From Gordius sp. MW1 (taxonomy: Eukaryota > Nematomorpha > Gordioida > Gordea > Gordiidae): a DNA stretch of 64,000 bases. The translations under genes were made by a program, and so were the position numbers. Shown here one piece after another: positions 31,420 to 43,879 of this stretch (its first letter is position 1; each line of letters starts with the position of its first letter). The notes under the pieces are model-generated. The model saw only the letters and a program-made list of their open reading frames with translations, had not been told where the DNA came from and did no database searches. Location of the stretch: the NCBI GenBank assembly GCA_964036665.1, contig OZ038527.1, positions 16,266,221 through 16,330,220 on the forward strand, read 5' to 3'.

Positions 31420-32618
31420 AAACTCGGGCCTTCGGCCCTCGTGGGAAGGGGGAGAAGGGAAGGGGAAGAGGGGAAGAGAAGGGGGGACGACTCATCTGTA
31501 CTTCGTATAAAAGTATCATATTTGCTATGCAATTTATGGGCGAGAAAGGTGGGAAGGGGTGAGAATGCCTATAGGGGGGTATTAAATGCCTAATGATTAA
31601 TTAATTATTTATACAAATTTTCCATTTATAGGCAAAATTTAAAATAGGCAAAATGTAATATAGGCAAGGGTTATGGTTAGATTTAGTGTTTGCATCTAGT
31701 TGCGTATTACATTAGTTTTTATGGCCTTTAGTGATTATGGGTCTGACAAACATTATATTATAAAACATCAAAATGTTAAGAATTTGCAGAATTGTTGGGA
31801 GAAATTTTTTGTTGAATTTGAACAATTTTTAATTAAAAAAATCAAAAAATTAGCCGATGGTCATTTTTTTCTCCATTGGTCAGTACCAACAGATACTCTA
31901 TAAGTCAATGATAGCCAAAAAAACGGAAAAAAAATTTTGATGCACATTTTGGCCAATGGTCATTTTTTCCATTGGTCAGCAGCCAGGACACGGTAAAAGT
32001 GGATATAAATTCATAATAGTCAAAAAAAACGAAAAAAAAAATTTCGAATCACATTTTGGCCAATGGTCATTTTATTCCATTGGTCAGCAGCCAGCGGACG
32101 GCCAAAAAGTCATAATAGCAATGGTAGGAACAGGAACAATCATAATAGTCAAAAAAAACGAAAAAAAATTTTCGAATCACATTTTGGCCAATGGTCATTT
32201 TTTCCATCGGTCAGGAGCCAGCGGACGGCCAAAAATTCTTATTATCAATAATAGTAACAAGAACAATCATAAGAGTTAAAAAAAACTCCGGGATTCTAAA
32301 TAAAAAACTAGTTAAATTGCATAGCAATTAAAAGTAAACAACTTTTATTTATGTTTATTATATAATAGATAATTTAACAAATCTTATATATAACACATTG
32401 AGGGAGATAGAGATGAGGGGTGGGGCACCTCTTATGCATTAATTTAAAAAATAACACAGCGAGGGAGATAGAGATAAGGGGTAGGGCACCTCTTTCTCAT
32501 GCATTAATTTAAAAAAGCGATAACCTAATATACCCAATGCAAATAGATAGGGAGGATACAACGGACGGACGACGGACGGACACCAAAAAACGAGCCCATA
32601 AATTGCATAGCAATTAAT
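31420..32618 (-). mobile_element. Non-autonomous Helitron/Helentron-like element C
   Basis: Left edge AAACTCGGGCCTTCGGCCC (31420), subterminal TTTGCTATGCAATTTATGGG (31521-31540), several family-1 tandem units (31.95-32.27 kb), a GAGGGAGATAGAGAT block near 32400-32480 shared with element D, and right edge GCATAGCAATTAAT ending at 32618. Same structure as elements A, B and D; no coding capacity. Confidence 0.65.
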
Positions 32619-33917
32619 AAATGCGATCGCGAACAAATTTCTCAAATACAGACTTGGCTCGCGTTATACATTGATAGTTCGCCTATTGTTGACGTTTTTG
32701 TTTTGATAATATCGCAAGCTTTTATCTTATAATTATAATTTAAGCTATTATAATTTTGTGAATTGGCAAATCGCATTCTAACCATAAATCGCTCGTTGAC
32801 AATATAATGAAGATGGAGATTTGAGGTAATCCTGGAAGTGATTTGTAAATACTATTAACTTTAAATGAAGATCTACAATAAATATTTATAGACACTTTCA
32901 ATCTTTTTATTTTACAAAGCCGTTAAAATAAAATGTGCTGACTAACTTTAATAGTATATTTATATAATAGAAATATGCCAAATAAGGTGTTGTGCGCACA
33001 TTTAAATTATAATGCAGCATCAAGGTTTTCATACAGAAATAGAAAAAATAATTCCTATTAACCTATACTACTTAGGGTATACAAATCTTTAAACATATTT
33101 CAGACACAAAGAGCAAATTATTCTTAAAAATTATTAAATAAGTACAATTCCTTTTATAAAATAGTCAATTTTAGACCTGTTAGGAGAGCTGTAGTGCACA
33201 ACAGAAGGTCCATTAAAAGGTTTGATATTACATAATAGGTCTTTACTATATATTCGAACCTTGTATTAAGCATTTATATATAATTAAAACAACAATTCTA
33301 AAATTCTTTATTCTAGAATTTTCTGTGACATACGCTAAAGACATGCTTCCAAGGTTATGCTTTGTTTAACAACACAAATATTATTTATGGTGTAATTTTA
33401 AGATATCAACAAAAATAAAATATACTTGTGTTTTATAATTTAAATCCCATATTAATCTATATGCGGCAAATATATAAGTGCATCAGTAAAACAACTTAAA
33501 TCTATAATATTAAAGCTAATATAATATAACCCAAAGTCAATTTATCATTGTCGAATATAAATCGAAATTGGGATGCAGCAAAATGTAATACAGCAAGAAA
33601 GCTAATAAGATATCTAAAACATGCTAAAAAATTAAAATGCTACCCAGGGTATATGACTTATTTACAAAACTAATCTTATCTGTGCTGCCGCGTATTTATT
33701 ACTTTAATTTGCGATCCCTACAGAAGTAAGTTAGAATTGTTTGCTAAATATTGAATATCAATTATATTCAATTAGCTAACTAAATTTATAGGTTAAAATT
33801 AAATATAACGCGACAATAATTTTAAAAAGTGCCGCACACGTAAAATATGTAGCTTTCTTTCGATTTACAAGTTGCTCCCATTTTAACGCTACAAACCCCA
33901 AATAAATATATTAAAAC
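32619..33917. other. AT-rich stretch downstream of COG6 exon 7; no exon found
   Basis: If the COG6 transcript continues, this is part of its seventh intron. I read both strands and found no segment resembling the COG6 C-terminal half, nor another conserved gene. Confidence 0.5.
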
Positions 33918-36900
33918 CTTCTAGCGTCATGGCGTTTATGAACAAATTGTTGACGCTATTTCTCCGAGCCATGACGAGTTCTTGATAAATCTCTTCGCTA
34001 ACCGCTTCGGGCTGCAACAAGAGAAGAGCCTTTTTGAGCAACGGTTTAATGTACACGTTATCGCCAATTAGTAACCGACACTGATCTATGTGAAAATATT
34101 CAAATCATTAGTTTGTAAAATAATTAAAAGTACCTTGAAAAGCAAGAAGTTAAACCCTTAAAAATTTAAAATTGTGATTATTAATTTACTAGCAATTAAA
34201 GTTATCAATATTTTACAAGTTAGATATAATTTTAAAGATTAATAAGAAATTTAATCCATGAGGTCTAAAACCTAAACCAGTGGATTCCAAAGACTTATCT
34301 ATTGGGCGCGTTATCTTGACATTAATATTGTATTAAAATTTAATGAAATGCACAAACAAAAACCATTTAGACTATCAGAGAAGTTGATAGAGATAAATTA
34401 TACCTATCCATTAAAGATTTAATGACAGTCATCTTATTTTGACACATTCTGATATATTTTAAATAAAAATATCACAAGATACAACCCTTTTCATAGCATA
34501 ACTCTTGAATAGGTGTAATATTCCCTGTTCATTTGTTTTTATTACAAGCAATACCATATTTTGCACAATTTTTGACAAAAATTATGAATTAGATATGTTT
34601 TATGCACCTAATCACAATTAATGTGTAATCTATTCTTTAACCATGCATTTCAAAGGTAGTACAACTGACTTTAACTAATTTTGAAAAATTGCTTAAGGAA
34701 AAAAATGCCAGATTTTTTATAATAAAATCAAAAAAACTTTAAAGCAATATATATTTATATCAAAATACAAAAGCAGTCACTTCTAACTTTAAATTTCAAT
34801 AACACATGGAATGTGACTTTACAAAAGCAAAAGATTCAAGCAGGTCCCACAAATACTGTGCTTAAATCAACAGAACATACACTTAATAGGGTTAATATTA
34901 TATAGAGCCTACAATTTTGATATTAAAAATGGCATACACAAGCTTGGGTATCAGTTCTTTGACTTTCTAATCAACTACATAATCACCCAGTTTGATAGGA
35001 CCTTAGAATTATTAAACAAAATTTAGTTTATTTATTTTATTTGCTGTTCCTTAATAAATGTTAATGCTTAATCATAAGTTTGTTACCTTTAGTCCATTTT
35101 GTTAATGTGTCCAGAGCTTTGTTGTAATTAGAAGAGTTTTCCTTAGCAATATGATTCACCATATCTTGTGATAAATTGTATTGGAACAAGGAATTCTGGC
35201 CTTCAGCATTTATGCAAATAATCTTTTTTACAACTTTTATAAACTCCTAATTTCAAATAACACATATAAAGTAAATAATAAATCAAAAAAAATTATTTGG
35301 TTTCTATGTTCAAATTTTTCTATTAATAAACAATTTGCCCAACATGTTATAATGTTTATTTATTATATTTAACAAGAATAACATGTTATATACAATTGCT
35401 ATAATAGAGCTTAATTAAAAAAATTTAAGCATAAAATTGAACATAAAAATAGTTGATATGATTACTTGCTTTCAATTTGTTTTATTTACTAAACTATTAA
35501 TTATATAAAAATTCAAAAATAAAATATTATTTTTGCATCAAGCACGTAGCCAAAGGTGCCGTCGAAATTTGAAGAAAAGAATTTGATTAATAAATAAATT
35601 AAATGGGTTGAATTATTATAGGTTAGTTGCATAAAAGATTTAGACATTTATAAATACCTGGAAAGATAATATATACATTTCATTTTTAAATTAAATTTGA
35701 CAAAAATCTTATATCCCACCAATATAATATTTCCAAATATTATTGTGCAAATTGCTATGAAAAAAAAACTTAATTAAACATTTATTCCCGTGAAAACACC
35801 AAACCCTCCATTGCTAGTAAGTAGCTAACTAAGCGATTTTGTTTAATATAGTAATAAATTTTGTATATTTTTATAAATATTATAGTTTATTTTATAAGTT
35901 GTTACTTGAGCATATATAGACAAAACATATGCATTTCCAACCCGAATTAGGCTTGACCATCAAAACAAATATCACTAATGGTTATCTATCCTATCCTTTA
36001 TATAAAATTTTTTTAATCCATCTGATTAATAATATCTAGATGATACCATAAATTTGTCCAATGACGTAGATAAAAACGGCTCACCTATAGCTATAAACAA
36101 CCCATAAATTGCATAGCAATTAACAATTATGTAGATCAGTGGCGTAGTCAAGCCCCCCCCCCCAATCAAAAATAATTGATTAAAATTAATTAAATTGATT
36201 AAAAGTATTTATAGTTAAATAAAAGACTAAGACACCTAAAAATACCTATGGCTTATATATATACCTTTTATGTTTAAATTAAATTTTTGGCAAAAGCTTT
36301 AACCACACTTTTTTTGCCTTCCCAACACTTCATGCATCAATGATTGAACGCTTATTCAGAAAAAGATATCAATGAAATGAATTGGCAATATGATAAAATC
36401 ATTGGTAATGCTCCTATTTCAGGTGAAATCTCAAAAGACAATGGCTGGGCATATTAAAAGTAAAATGACTAGATGTATTATAATGTTCCACATTCAATAC
36501 ACTTGATCATATTTGTCTAAATTTTCTGCCAGAACGTATGATACCTAAATTGCCTACCAAGGCCCCCGTAAACCCTTCTAAAAGTCCATTTAAACATGTG
36601 CAACTGCAAATCATTAAAGCTGTTCAAACTGCCAGTCCCAAAATATTATTTTTACATTTCAAGCATTAATTTAGTCATATTTTTGATTTAATCTTTGAAT
36701 ATTTAAAATAGAAAAGTGACAAAAAATAGTAAACTATATACAAAATCTCATTCACATTGCCCTAGTCTTGTTATGGTGCCTACCCGAGCTTACTTAGAAA
36801 TCTAAATTGACTTTTTGGTTGCTTAATCTTTATTTTTAATTATAAATATAATTGTTTAGAAAAAATTAGCAGCTTCCCCCACCCCCCTTAAGAAATTTGC

Positions 36901-37738
36901 AACTATGCACCTGATTTGGATATAAGTAATAGTAATCCCAACTTGTGAGATATATATTGTTTATTGCTAATGTATTTTATGTTAGAAAGCTTTTGATTTT
37001 TAAAAAATTTATTTGACCAAATATATATAATATTTGAAACAATAATCACTTCATCTATGTTGTTTTCAATAGTATCTAACTTCTTAAGTTCTTCAGGTGT
37101 TAGTAGATATTTTTGGAAAAACATTTTTACAAATGCACTTTTCTCTTTGAGGTTTTGTCTAAGAAAATAGATGAAAATGATTGCCATTTAGGTAAAATTT
37201 ATATGCAATATTCTTTATTCTTTCAATATACAAACCTTTCAGACATCAATAGCTTGGCTTCATCTATTATTTCATTTGTCTTTTTCTTTGTATTCTATAA
37301 GTAAACTGAGTAGTAAATTCAAAAAGTTGGGAATATAAATTAAACCAGATAATTCATTGCAAATCATATTCATTTACAGAAATCTGCTCTTCAATGTTAC
37401 AACAATATTTTGCCATGGTCAAAATTTTGTTTTCAAAGATATCCATTAACTATAAAAAATGTTATGCAATTGCATAATTATTTACTTCTTTAATTTCTTT
37501 GAAGCCATCTAAAAACTTGAGACTTATATCTAAATTTTTGCTTTCAATGTTGCCTCTAAGAAAGCGTCGATTTTCCAAAGAATTTTCTTTGTAAAATTGA
37601 CCCAATGCATGTAAAGCACTTTGTAACTCCTTAACAATTTTTTTAAATACAAGACTTAACTACCTTATCGTCCAATAAATTAATTTGGAGGACTTTTTGT
37701 ACTTTTTTATCCAAAGGGTTATTATCCGGAATGGCCAT
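33918..37738 (-). CDS. COG6: Conserved oligomeric Golgi complex subunit 6, N-terminal part (7 exons)
   Basis: COG6 is a subunit of the cytosolic COG tethering complex, needed for retrograde traffic within the Golgi. Exons on the minus strand: 37738-37664, 37629-37486, 37449-37378, 37294-37236, 37158-36911, 35200-35087 and 34085-33918. All have GT-AG introns and agreeing phases, giving about 293 residues. Diagnostic stretches are NPLDKKVQKVLQINLLDDK, FYKENSLENRRFLRGNIES, FFQKYLLTPEELKKLD, KALDTLTKWTKDQCRLL and LVMARRNSVNNLFINAM, collinear with animal COG6 (about 650 residues). The start is the first ATG, at 37738, directly before NPLD as in the family. Introns are 34, 36, 83, 77, 1710 and 1001 nt. 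Exon 5 carries about a dozen extra residues (near VIIVSNIIYIWSN) that might be an unspliced in-frame intron. The C-terminal half is not in view: the next exon must lie below 33917, or the gene is truncated. Confidence 0.92.
35541..35665. repeat. Partial copy of the GTAGCCA hAT-type MITE family, in COG6 intron 5
   Basis: CACGTAGCCAAAGGTGCCG, then AAATTAAATGGGTTGAATTA, resembles the interior of the MITE at 61329-61584. No intact ends were seen. Confidence 0.5.
36101..36123 (-). repeat. Solo terminus of the Helitron-like family
   Basis: CCCATAAATTGCATAGCAAT followed by TAA is identical to the right edge of elements A-D, but no hairpin end lies nearby. It sits in COG6 intron 5 and is probably a truncated insertion. 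A poly-C run and CAGTGGCGTAGTC follow at 36133-36165. Confidence 0.6.
36484..36669 (+). CDS. Orphan ORF inside COG6 intron 5, antisense
   Basis: Open from 36484 to TAA at 36667-36669 (61 codons), but the only ATG is at 36538. The peptide looks protein-like, with ERMIPKLPTKAPVNPSKSPF and HVQLQIIKAVQTASPKILF. I do not recognise it. It may be a fragment of an inserted gene or an exon of a nested gene; confidence is low. Confidence 0.25.
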   Translation, partial: CSTFNTLDHICLNFLPERMIPKLPTKAPVNPSKSPFKHVQLQIIKAVQTASPKILFLHFKH

Positions 37739-38341
37739 GTGGGTTAACTCTAGACTACATATTCTATATATCAAGCGATAAATAATAAATCTTGAAAATC
37801 GACGTACCATACGTTAATTTTCAGATTACAGTTATTATTAACCCATCTAAGGGTGATTTGTTAGACATACAGAAAAAGGTGGGCTTTTAAATCCTTCTGT
37901 TTTCTCTGGCGAATTTATCAAAAATTGTCCACATTTCAAAATAACTTGAAAAATAGAATTCAGATATAATCTAGTCTTGTCTTGAGGTCGAAATTCTCGT
38001 CTCGATCTTAGCTTTTACATTTATTAATTCATCATCATAATCCAATATAGTAAATTTATTTTTGCATTTTTTTTGTAATTGACATTTAGGTTAAATATAA
38101 ATTAATATGATAGGAACATTTGGATATTCGGTAATTTACCATAACCAAGTAGCCGCGCATAATTCTTAATAATTTTAGCTCGTTGAGTAAAATATGAGTG
38201 GCCCCTAAGACATGCAAAAATTTTTTTAATAGATTCGTATATTTATATCGTTAGCATTAAAATATAATATAAACACACATACTTATAATGAGTTTTGATG
38301 GTATAATAAATATTCGTAAAGCATCTTCAAATTTCGCAATT
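37739..38341. other. COG6 upstream region; no gene seen
   Basis: Presumed 5' UTR and promoter side of COG6. AT-rich; no core promoter motif could be assigned with confidence. Confidence 0.4.
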
Positions 38342-40532
38342 TGGGTTACCTAGGCAAAAACTTAATTTGAATATATCAACTCACCTAGGCAAAAACTTAA
38401 CCTTTATTATTCAAGTATTCACGCACCCTATTTATAAAAGTGAATACATTTGAGTATGTAGTGACGAATAACCGGAAGTCATTGACGTCAATCGGAAATC
38501 AATACTTCTGGGAAATTCTATTTTAAAAGCTTCCAAGAAAATCATCGATTTTCTAATAATAAACAAATTCCAGAATTATTATTGATTTATTGGTAATTTG
38601 GAATACTCACTATATCAAAGCTATATAACCCAATAATAACACATGTTCAGTCAGTCGTCATATTTTTGTAGTCTATGTTCGCCAAATAAAAATAAAGCTA
38701 ATAACTTCACATTAAGTTATTACAAGTATTTGAATGTCTCTTAAATTACCGAGCTAGATGTGTATATAAACAGGATGTTTTAACTAAATTTCATTCACTT
38801 GAATAACTTTCCTTTTGAGTTATAATAAACCAGTAGATTCAATCTTTTACAAAGCGTGACCCCGCATTTTCGGGGGAGCCGTATTTTTTTCCCCCCCTAT
38901 AAATTTATAACCCAGGTCCACATTGACCCCGACTTTCGGTGTAGACATATTTTTTCTACCCATAACAGTCCCATAAGTAATGGCGTTTGGTTTTCTTAGT
39001 TAAAATAAAACAATTTAGATATAGGGCATTATCTTTTCAATCCGGCATACAATCGAGCTGCAACAAACAATTTCGTCCTTAATGCTAAACTCGAAACATG
39101 TTGCAGCTGTGAAAGATACAAACTACCTATCTACCTACCTACCTACCTACCTACCTACCTACCTACCTACCTACCTACCTACCTACCTACCTACCTACCT
39201 ACCTACCTACCTACCTACCTACCTACCTACCTACCTACCTACCTACCTACCTACCTACCTACCTACCTACCTACCTACCTACCTACCTACCTACCTACCT
39301 ACCTACCTACCTACCTACCTACCTACCTACCTACCTACCTACCTACCTACCTACCTACCTACCTACCTACCTACCTACCTACCTACCTACCTACCTACCT
39401 ACCTACCTACCTACCTACCTACCTACCTACCTACCTACCTACCTACCTACCTACCTACCTACCTACCTACCTACCTACCTACCTACCTACCTACCTACCT
39501 ACCTACCTACCTACCTACCTACCTACCTACCTACCTACCTACCTACCTACCTACCTACCTACCTACCTACCTACCTACCTACCTACCTACCTACCTACCT
39601 ACCTACCTACCTACCTACCTACCTACCTACCTACCTACCTACCTACCTACCTACCTACCTACCTACCTACCTACCTACCTACCTACCTACCTACCTACCT
39701 ACCTACCTACCTACCTACCTACCTACCTACCTACCTACCTACCTACCTACCTACCTACCTACCTACCTACCTACCTACCTACCTACCTACCTACCTACCT
39801 ACCTACCTACCTACCTACCTACCTACCTACCTACCTACCTACCTACCTACCTGATTGTTAATACGAAGAAAACCATGTTACCATATTACACCTCTACACA
39901 AGCAACAACATCGACTACCGAACGTCAAAATGGTCCACTGCCCTGCCAATGGCCCCACTGCAAAACATATCTCAAAATAATCAACATCACATGTCCTCTT
40001 GCAACGAGCAAAGACGGCGTTCGGCAAAGCAATAGCACTTTACTACCACTACCAAAGTTCTAACCAATACTGACCGATTGAACTAAGGGAACAATGCGCT
40101 TCTAAAACTGCTCCGACAAATCTACTAATATATTGGATAGCACATCAACTCCCAATTATCACTCACACCTCGGTCACCACACCTGCAAACACTAGTGCAA
40201 ACACTAAAACATTGGCCAACTAAGTATTTTAACTTTCATTTTTAGCACTCCTTGCGAATAGGGGGGACTTATATAGTTACCTAAACAAAAACTAATTTGA
40301 ATATATCAACTCACCTAGGCAAAAACTTAACCTTTATTATTCAAGTATTCACGCACCCTATTCATAAAAGTGAGTACATTCAAGTATTTGAATGTCTCGT
40401 AATTCACCATTATTATTCACACAAATAAACCTCGCTAGATGTGTATATAAACACGATGTTTTAACTAAATTTCATTCACTTGAATCACATTTCTTTTGGG
40501 TTATAAATAAAGTAGAAATTTAATTTTCCACA
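38342..40532 (+). mobile_element. Non-autonomous LTR element carrying a (CTAC)n array
   Basis: Direct repeats at 38342-38851 and 40274-40532 share GTTACCTA.GCAAAAACT, CCTTTATTATTCAAGTATTC, CTAGATGTGTATATAAACA and ATTTCATTCACTTGAAT, and end in CTTTTACA and TTTCCACA. The 5' copy is about 250 bp longer, through an internal segment between ACATTTGAG and TATTTGAATGTCTC. A G-rich tract, AATAGGGGGGAC, precedes the 3' copy, as a polypurine tract should. Flanks CAATT and CAATA form an imperfect 5-bp duplication. The interior encodes nothing recognisable, so this is a LARD/TRIM-like derivative. Confidence 0.7.
39131..39852 (+). repeat. (CTAC)n microsatellite, about 180 uninterrupted units
   Basis: CTAC (read in other phases as ACCT or TACC) repeats without visible interruption for about 720 bp. 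It gives a spurious open frame repeating Tyr-Leu-Pro-Thr. True length may differ, because such arrays are unstable and hard to assemble. Confidence 0.97.
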
Positions 40533-42619
40533 CAATAATTACATCATCCTTTTTAATGATGTATTTAGAATTATATGAATTTGGCTACAACGGTTATAGA
40601 TTTTTAGTCTCTGTCTGACGAACCATGGCTTTCAAATGCATTATATAATATCATGAGACTACCAAGAGTTTGTTAAGCCTGAACTCATGGTACACCACTG
40701 ACATTCTTAAGTCATGAATCACATTATTACTTTGTTTTGCCATTTTCATCACCTTTTACATTATAAAGGTAGAGTTGGAATTTTCTGTGCGATTTAGCAC
40801 TACACTAAAATATATGTAAGCTATTTATAAAATAATTTGTGGCTGAATTATTAAAAGTTTTAATCAGTAAATATTTAGGGACATAATATGGGGCTTACTC
40901 TATAATAAAATATTTTAATTTTTGAATGCAAAAGTACTTGCTATAAAATTATATATATGCAATTTATTATAAACCTCATAACTCTTATTCCTACCAGTAA
41001 CAATGCTACCTTTATTGCCATTTTTACAACTTTGTAATATGTGCAACTAATTATTTATGTTATTACTATTGAACAAAGTATCCATAAAAACTAATATTTG
41101 TGGACCTGCGATATTTTTAAAATGTTGTGCGATGTATAAGTTTTGCTTCAAACTTTTTATCTTTGTGAAGGGGGGCGATGAGATATATTTTTTTATTATT
41201 AGGTGGGCGATATTATATATTTTAATAATCATTGCCCTAGGGTAATGCGTTTTTTACTGTCCTCTCAATTATTTTATCCTACTCTATCTCAAATTTTTTA
41301 TTCTTCAAATTTGCCGTTTATCTTACAAATAAGTTCGAACAATGTCATGCTTATTCTAACTAAGATAAATAATATATGTTCACTCTATGTTCATGAATAA
41401 CGTCAGATTTATTGTTGGTTTGTATTTATTATATTATATTTAATAGAAAAATCTTATAAGGAATGTTTTGTAAGATGATATGCCTATATATTTTTGCAAG
41501 ATTTATAAAGAAGAGGCCCTAAATTAACAATAGAAATGTAGTTTTAATCAGTTAAAAAAAATCCGGATGAGGATATTCTACAACATAAAGAGGAAGAATG
41601 GATTGCATTTTTAAAACTTAGGATTTAATACAACTACATTAAATATTTATTATTTTATTTTTATTTAGGTCTGGATTTATATCGTGCCTCCAAGCATCTC
41701 CGCGCTCCGGCTCGCACAATTTAATAAAATTTCTCCAAAAGATTTGATTTATGCAATTTAATACGCCTCTTTCCGTTATAAATCATAGGAATTTGGTTTG
41801 AGTAAGTTTATCACTTAGTGTTAAATTCTGTTAAAATTTATAAATTTCTAACATGATTAACCGCATTTTTCAAGCAAGCTTAGCTTACCTTACATACACC
41901 AATTGGCACTAACAGATTTGATTAAACTAATGATCTTCGTTTATTTATGGAATATAGATTATTTGTAATTTGAAATAGATGCAGAGATAAAAAGATCATT
42001 CAATATCTCATAAGAATGAGTATTCCCATATTGCAAAACTATCAACTACTTTACTATTTTATCCAACAACTATTGCACTGTAGCATAAATCATGCAATAA
42101 ATGATATTGAATAAAGTGCTTAACTTTAAGATAATGTTTTCTCCTTTGGTAACCCACTTGATCGTGCTACAATCTAATAGGTATGTATAGCGCGCTGCTT
42201 TTTTTAACTAATCTAGCGACATAGTAGTGAGCTACACATAATTTAAATCTTCATATTATATGTTTTTTATATTAATTTAAGTCTTTAAGTTTAAACTAAA
42301 ATTGGCATTATACTATTAACAATTATAGTTCGCAATTTTAATCTTATCATTATCACACATTTATCCAAGCTTTCTGCCAATTACTTGTGTGCTTTATTTT
42401 AAACATAATTTTTCCTACCAGTCTGTCTTATAAGTTTAAATAAAAAATAGTGAACTGGTAGGGTTGATAACTCTGGTTATGCATTTCTCAAAACTTCTAA
42501 AGTTAAAAACTAACTACATATACAGACATTAAAGTTAATTTTTTTAGTAATTTGTTTACGAGCCAATTTTTTAAGTTCATAGCATTCTAACTAATTTATT
42601 ATTACTTTTGGAGTGGAAG
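40533..42619. other. AT-rich intergenic stretch
   Basis: No conserved exon found. A short stretch at 40600-40670 containing SLSDEPWLSNALYNIMRLPR in one frame looks faintly protein-like but is isolated. Confidence 0.4.
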
Positions 42620-42624
42620 GGCAG

Positions 42625-42808
42625 TATAAAATATCCGGTTTATTAGGTAACATATAAGAAACAAAACAAAAGGTGACTAATGGTAATTACAATAACACGT
42701 TTAAATAGACATTCAATTTACAACCAATTAACAATCAATTAACATTGCATTTCAATTCGAACGCTCAAGGTCATGCCAATTAGGTAAACAGTATTTGCAT
42801 ACATTACA
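42625..42808 (-). repeat. 3' LTR of gypsy element 2
   Basis: 184 bp; differs from the 5' LTR by a few substitutions and a 2-3 base indel near its inner edge. Confidence 0.88.
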
Positions 42809-42820
42809 TTACTCCCCCTT

Positions 42821-43879
42821 TTAAAGTTGCCCTACATCGTATCGATCAGGTGGTTTGGATACCCTTTTGTGCTCTTGAATGTTTCGCTCGGACACCGCAC
42901 CTTGGTCAATCGTTGTTCTTTCCCGTAACTGATCTCCGTGTTTCCTTCTTGTATTTCCCTCTATATTAACGTCATACGTAGTCGAACTTGTTCGTGCTTC
43001 TACAAGTCCTTCCCTCCATCCCGGACTTGTGTCATTATGTACCCACACCTGCTGCTCGGGTTCGAAGAATTTTTCTTGGGTCCATCGGTTTTATAGTACT
43101 TTTGTTTCCAGATCGATTCTTCAACCTTGTCGCGAGTCGTTCTTCTGAGCTGGTCTAGCGTCGTACGAATCCTGCGATTAAACATCGCCTCAGTCGGGCT
43201 AATACCCGTAGTCACGTTTTGACTACTACGCATGCTCATTAATACTTGTAGTAAGTTTAACGAGTCATTAACCCCCGACTTTTTATTCGCATAGAACTTA
43301 CTTTTAATAGTTCTAATATATCTCTCGGCTAAACCATTAGTTTTGGGGTGGTAGGGCGGTCCCGTTAATTGAAATATGCCATTGTTTTTACAAAAAATTT
43401 TAAATTCCGTAGATTTAAATTGCGGGCCATTGTCACTGACAATATATCTAGGTAACCTAAAACGCGAAAATATTGTCCTTAAATTTGGATAATTTTTGTT
43501 GAGTTTATCTCGCCCAGCACCATTACTTCGGGCCATTTTGTAAAAGCATCGATTCAAACTAACCAATACTTTTTATTGATGGGTACCGCTAGATCTATGT
43601 GTACCCGTTCCCAAGGCTTGTTAGGAACGTTCCAAGCGTATAGGGGTACCTCTTTAATGTTTGGTCGTTCATCTTGGCAATATTTACAAGTATTAACTTA
43701 TTTTTCTATGTCTACGTCAATATTATTCCACTACACATAGTATCTCCCTAATGACTTCATAGCCACGATTCCCGGATGACCATCATGTAAAATTTTAAGA
43801 ATATCTGGCCTTAATTTTTCAGGAACTATAAGTCGATCTTTATAAAATAAAAGATTATTTTCGAAAGAAATGTAATTTC
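42821..43879 (-). pseudogene. Integrase of gypsy element 2
   Basis: The zinc-binding part has HDGHPG (about 43775) and CKYC (about 43690). Core motifs are WERVHIDLA (about 43600), a displaced second block near 43550, VSDNGPQF (about 43435) and PPYHPKTNGLAER (about 43350-43320) with the catalytic glutamate. A C-terminal tail (43048-42821) has WVHNDTSPGWREG and SKPPDRY. Frame changes near 43560 and 43050 disrupt it. Confidence 0.85.

Noticed and set aside
33918-37738. Firm assignment of the organism to flatworms on intron sizes
   Set aside because: The 5'-small intron gradient fits, but other lineages have tiny introns; protein comparison would be needed.
39082-39861. 259-residue open frame of Tyr-Leu-Pro-Thr repeats
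   Set aside because: It is the translation of the (CTAC)n microsatellite; any frame is open because the unit contains no stop.
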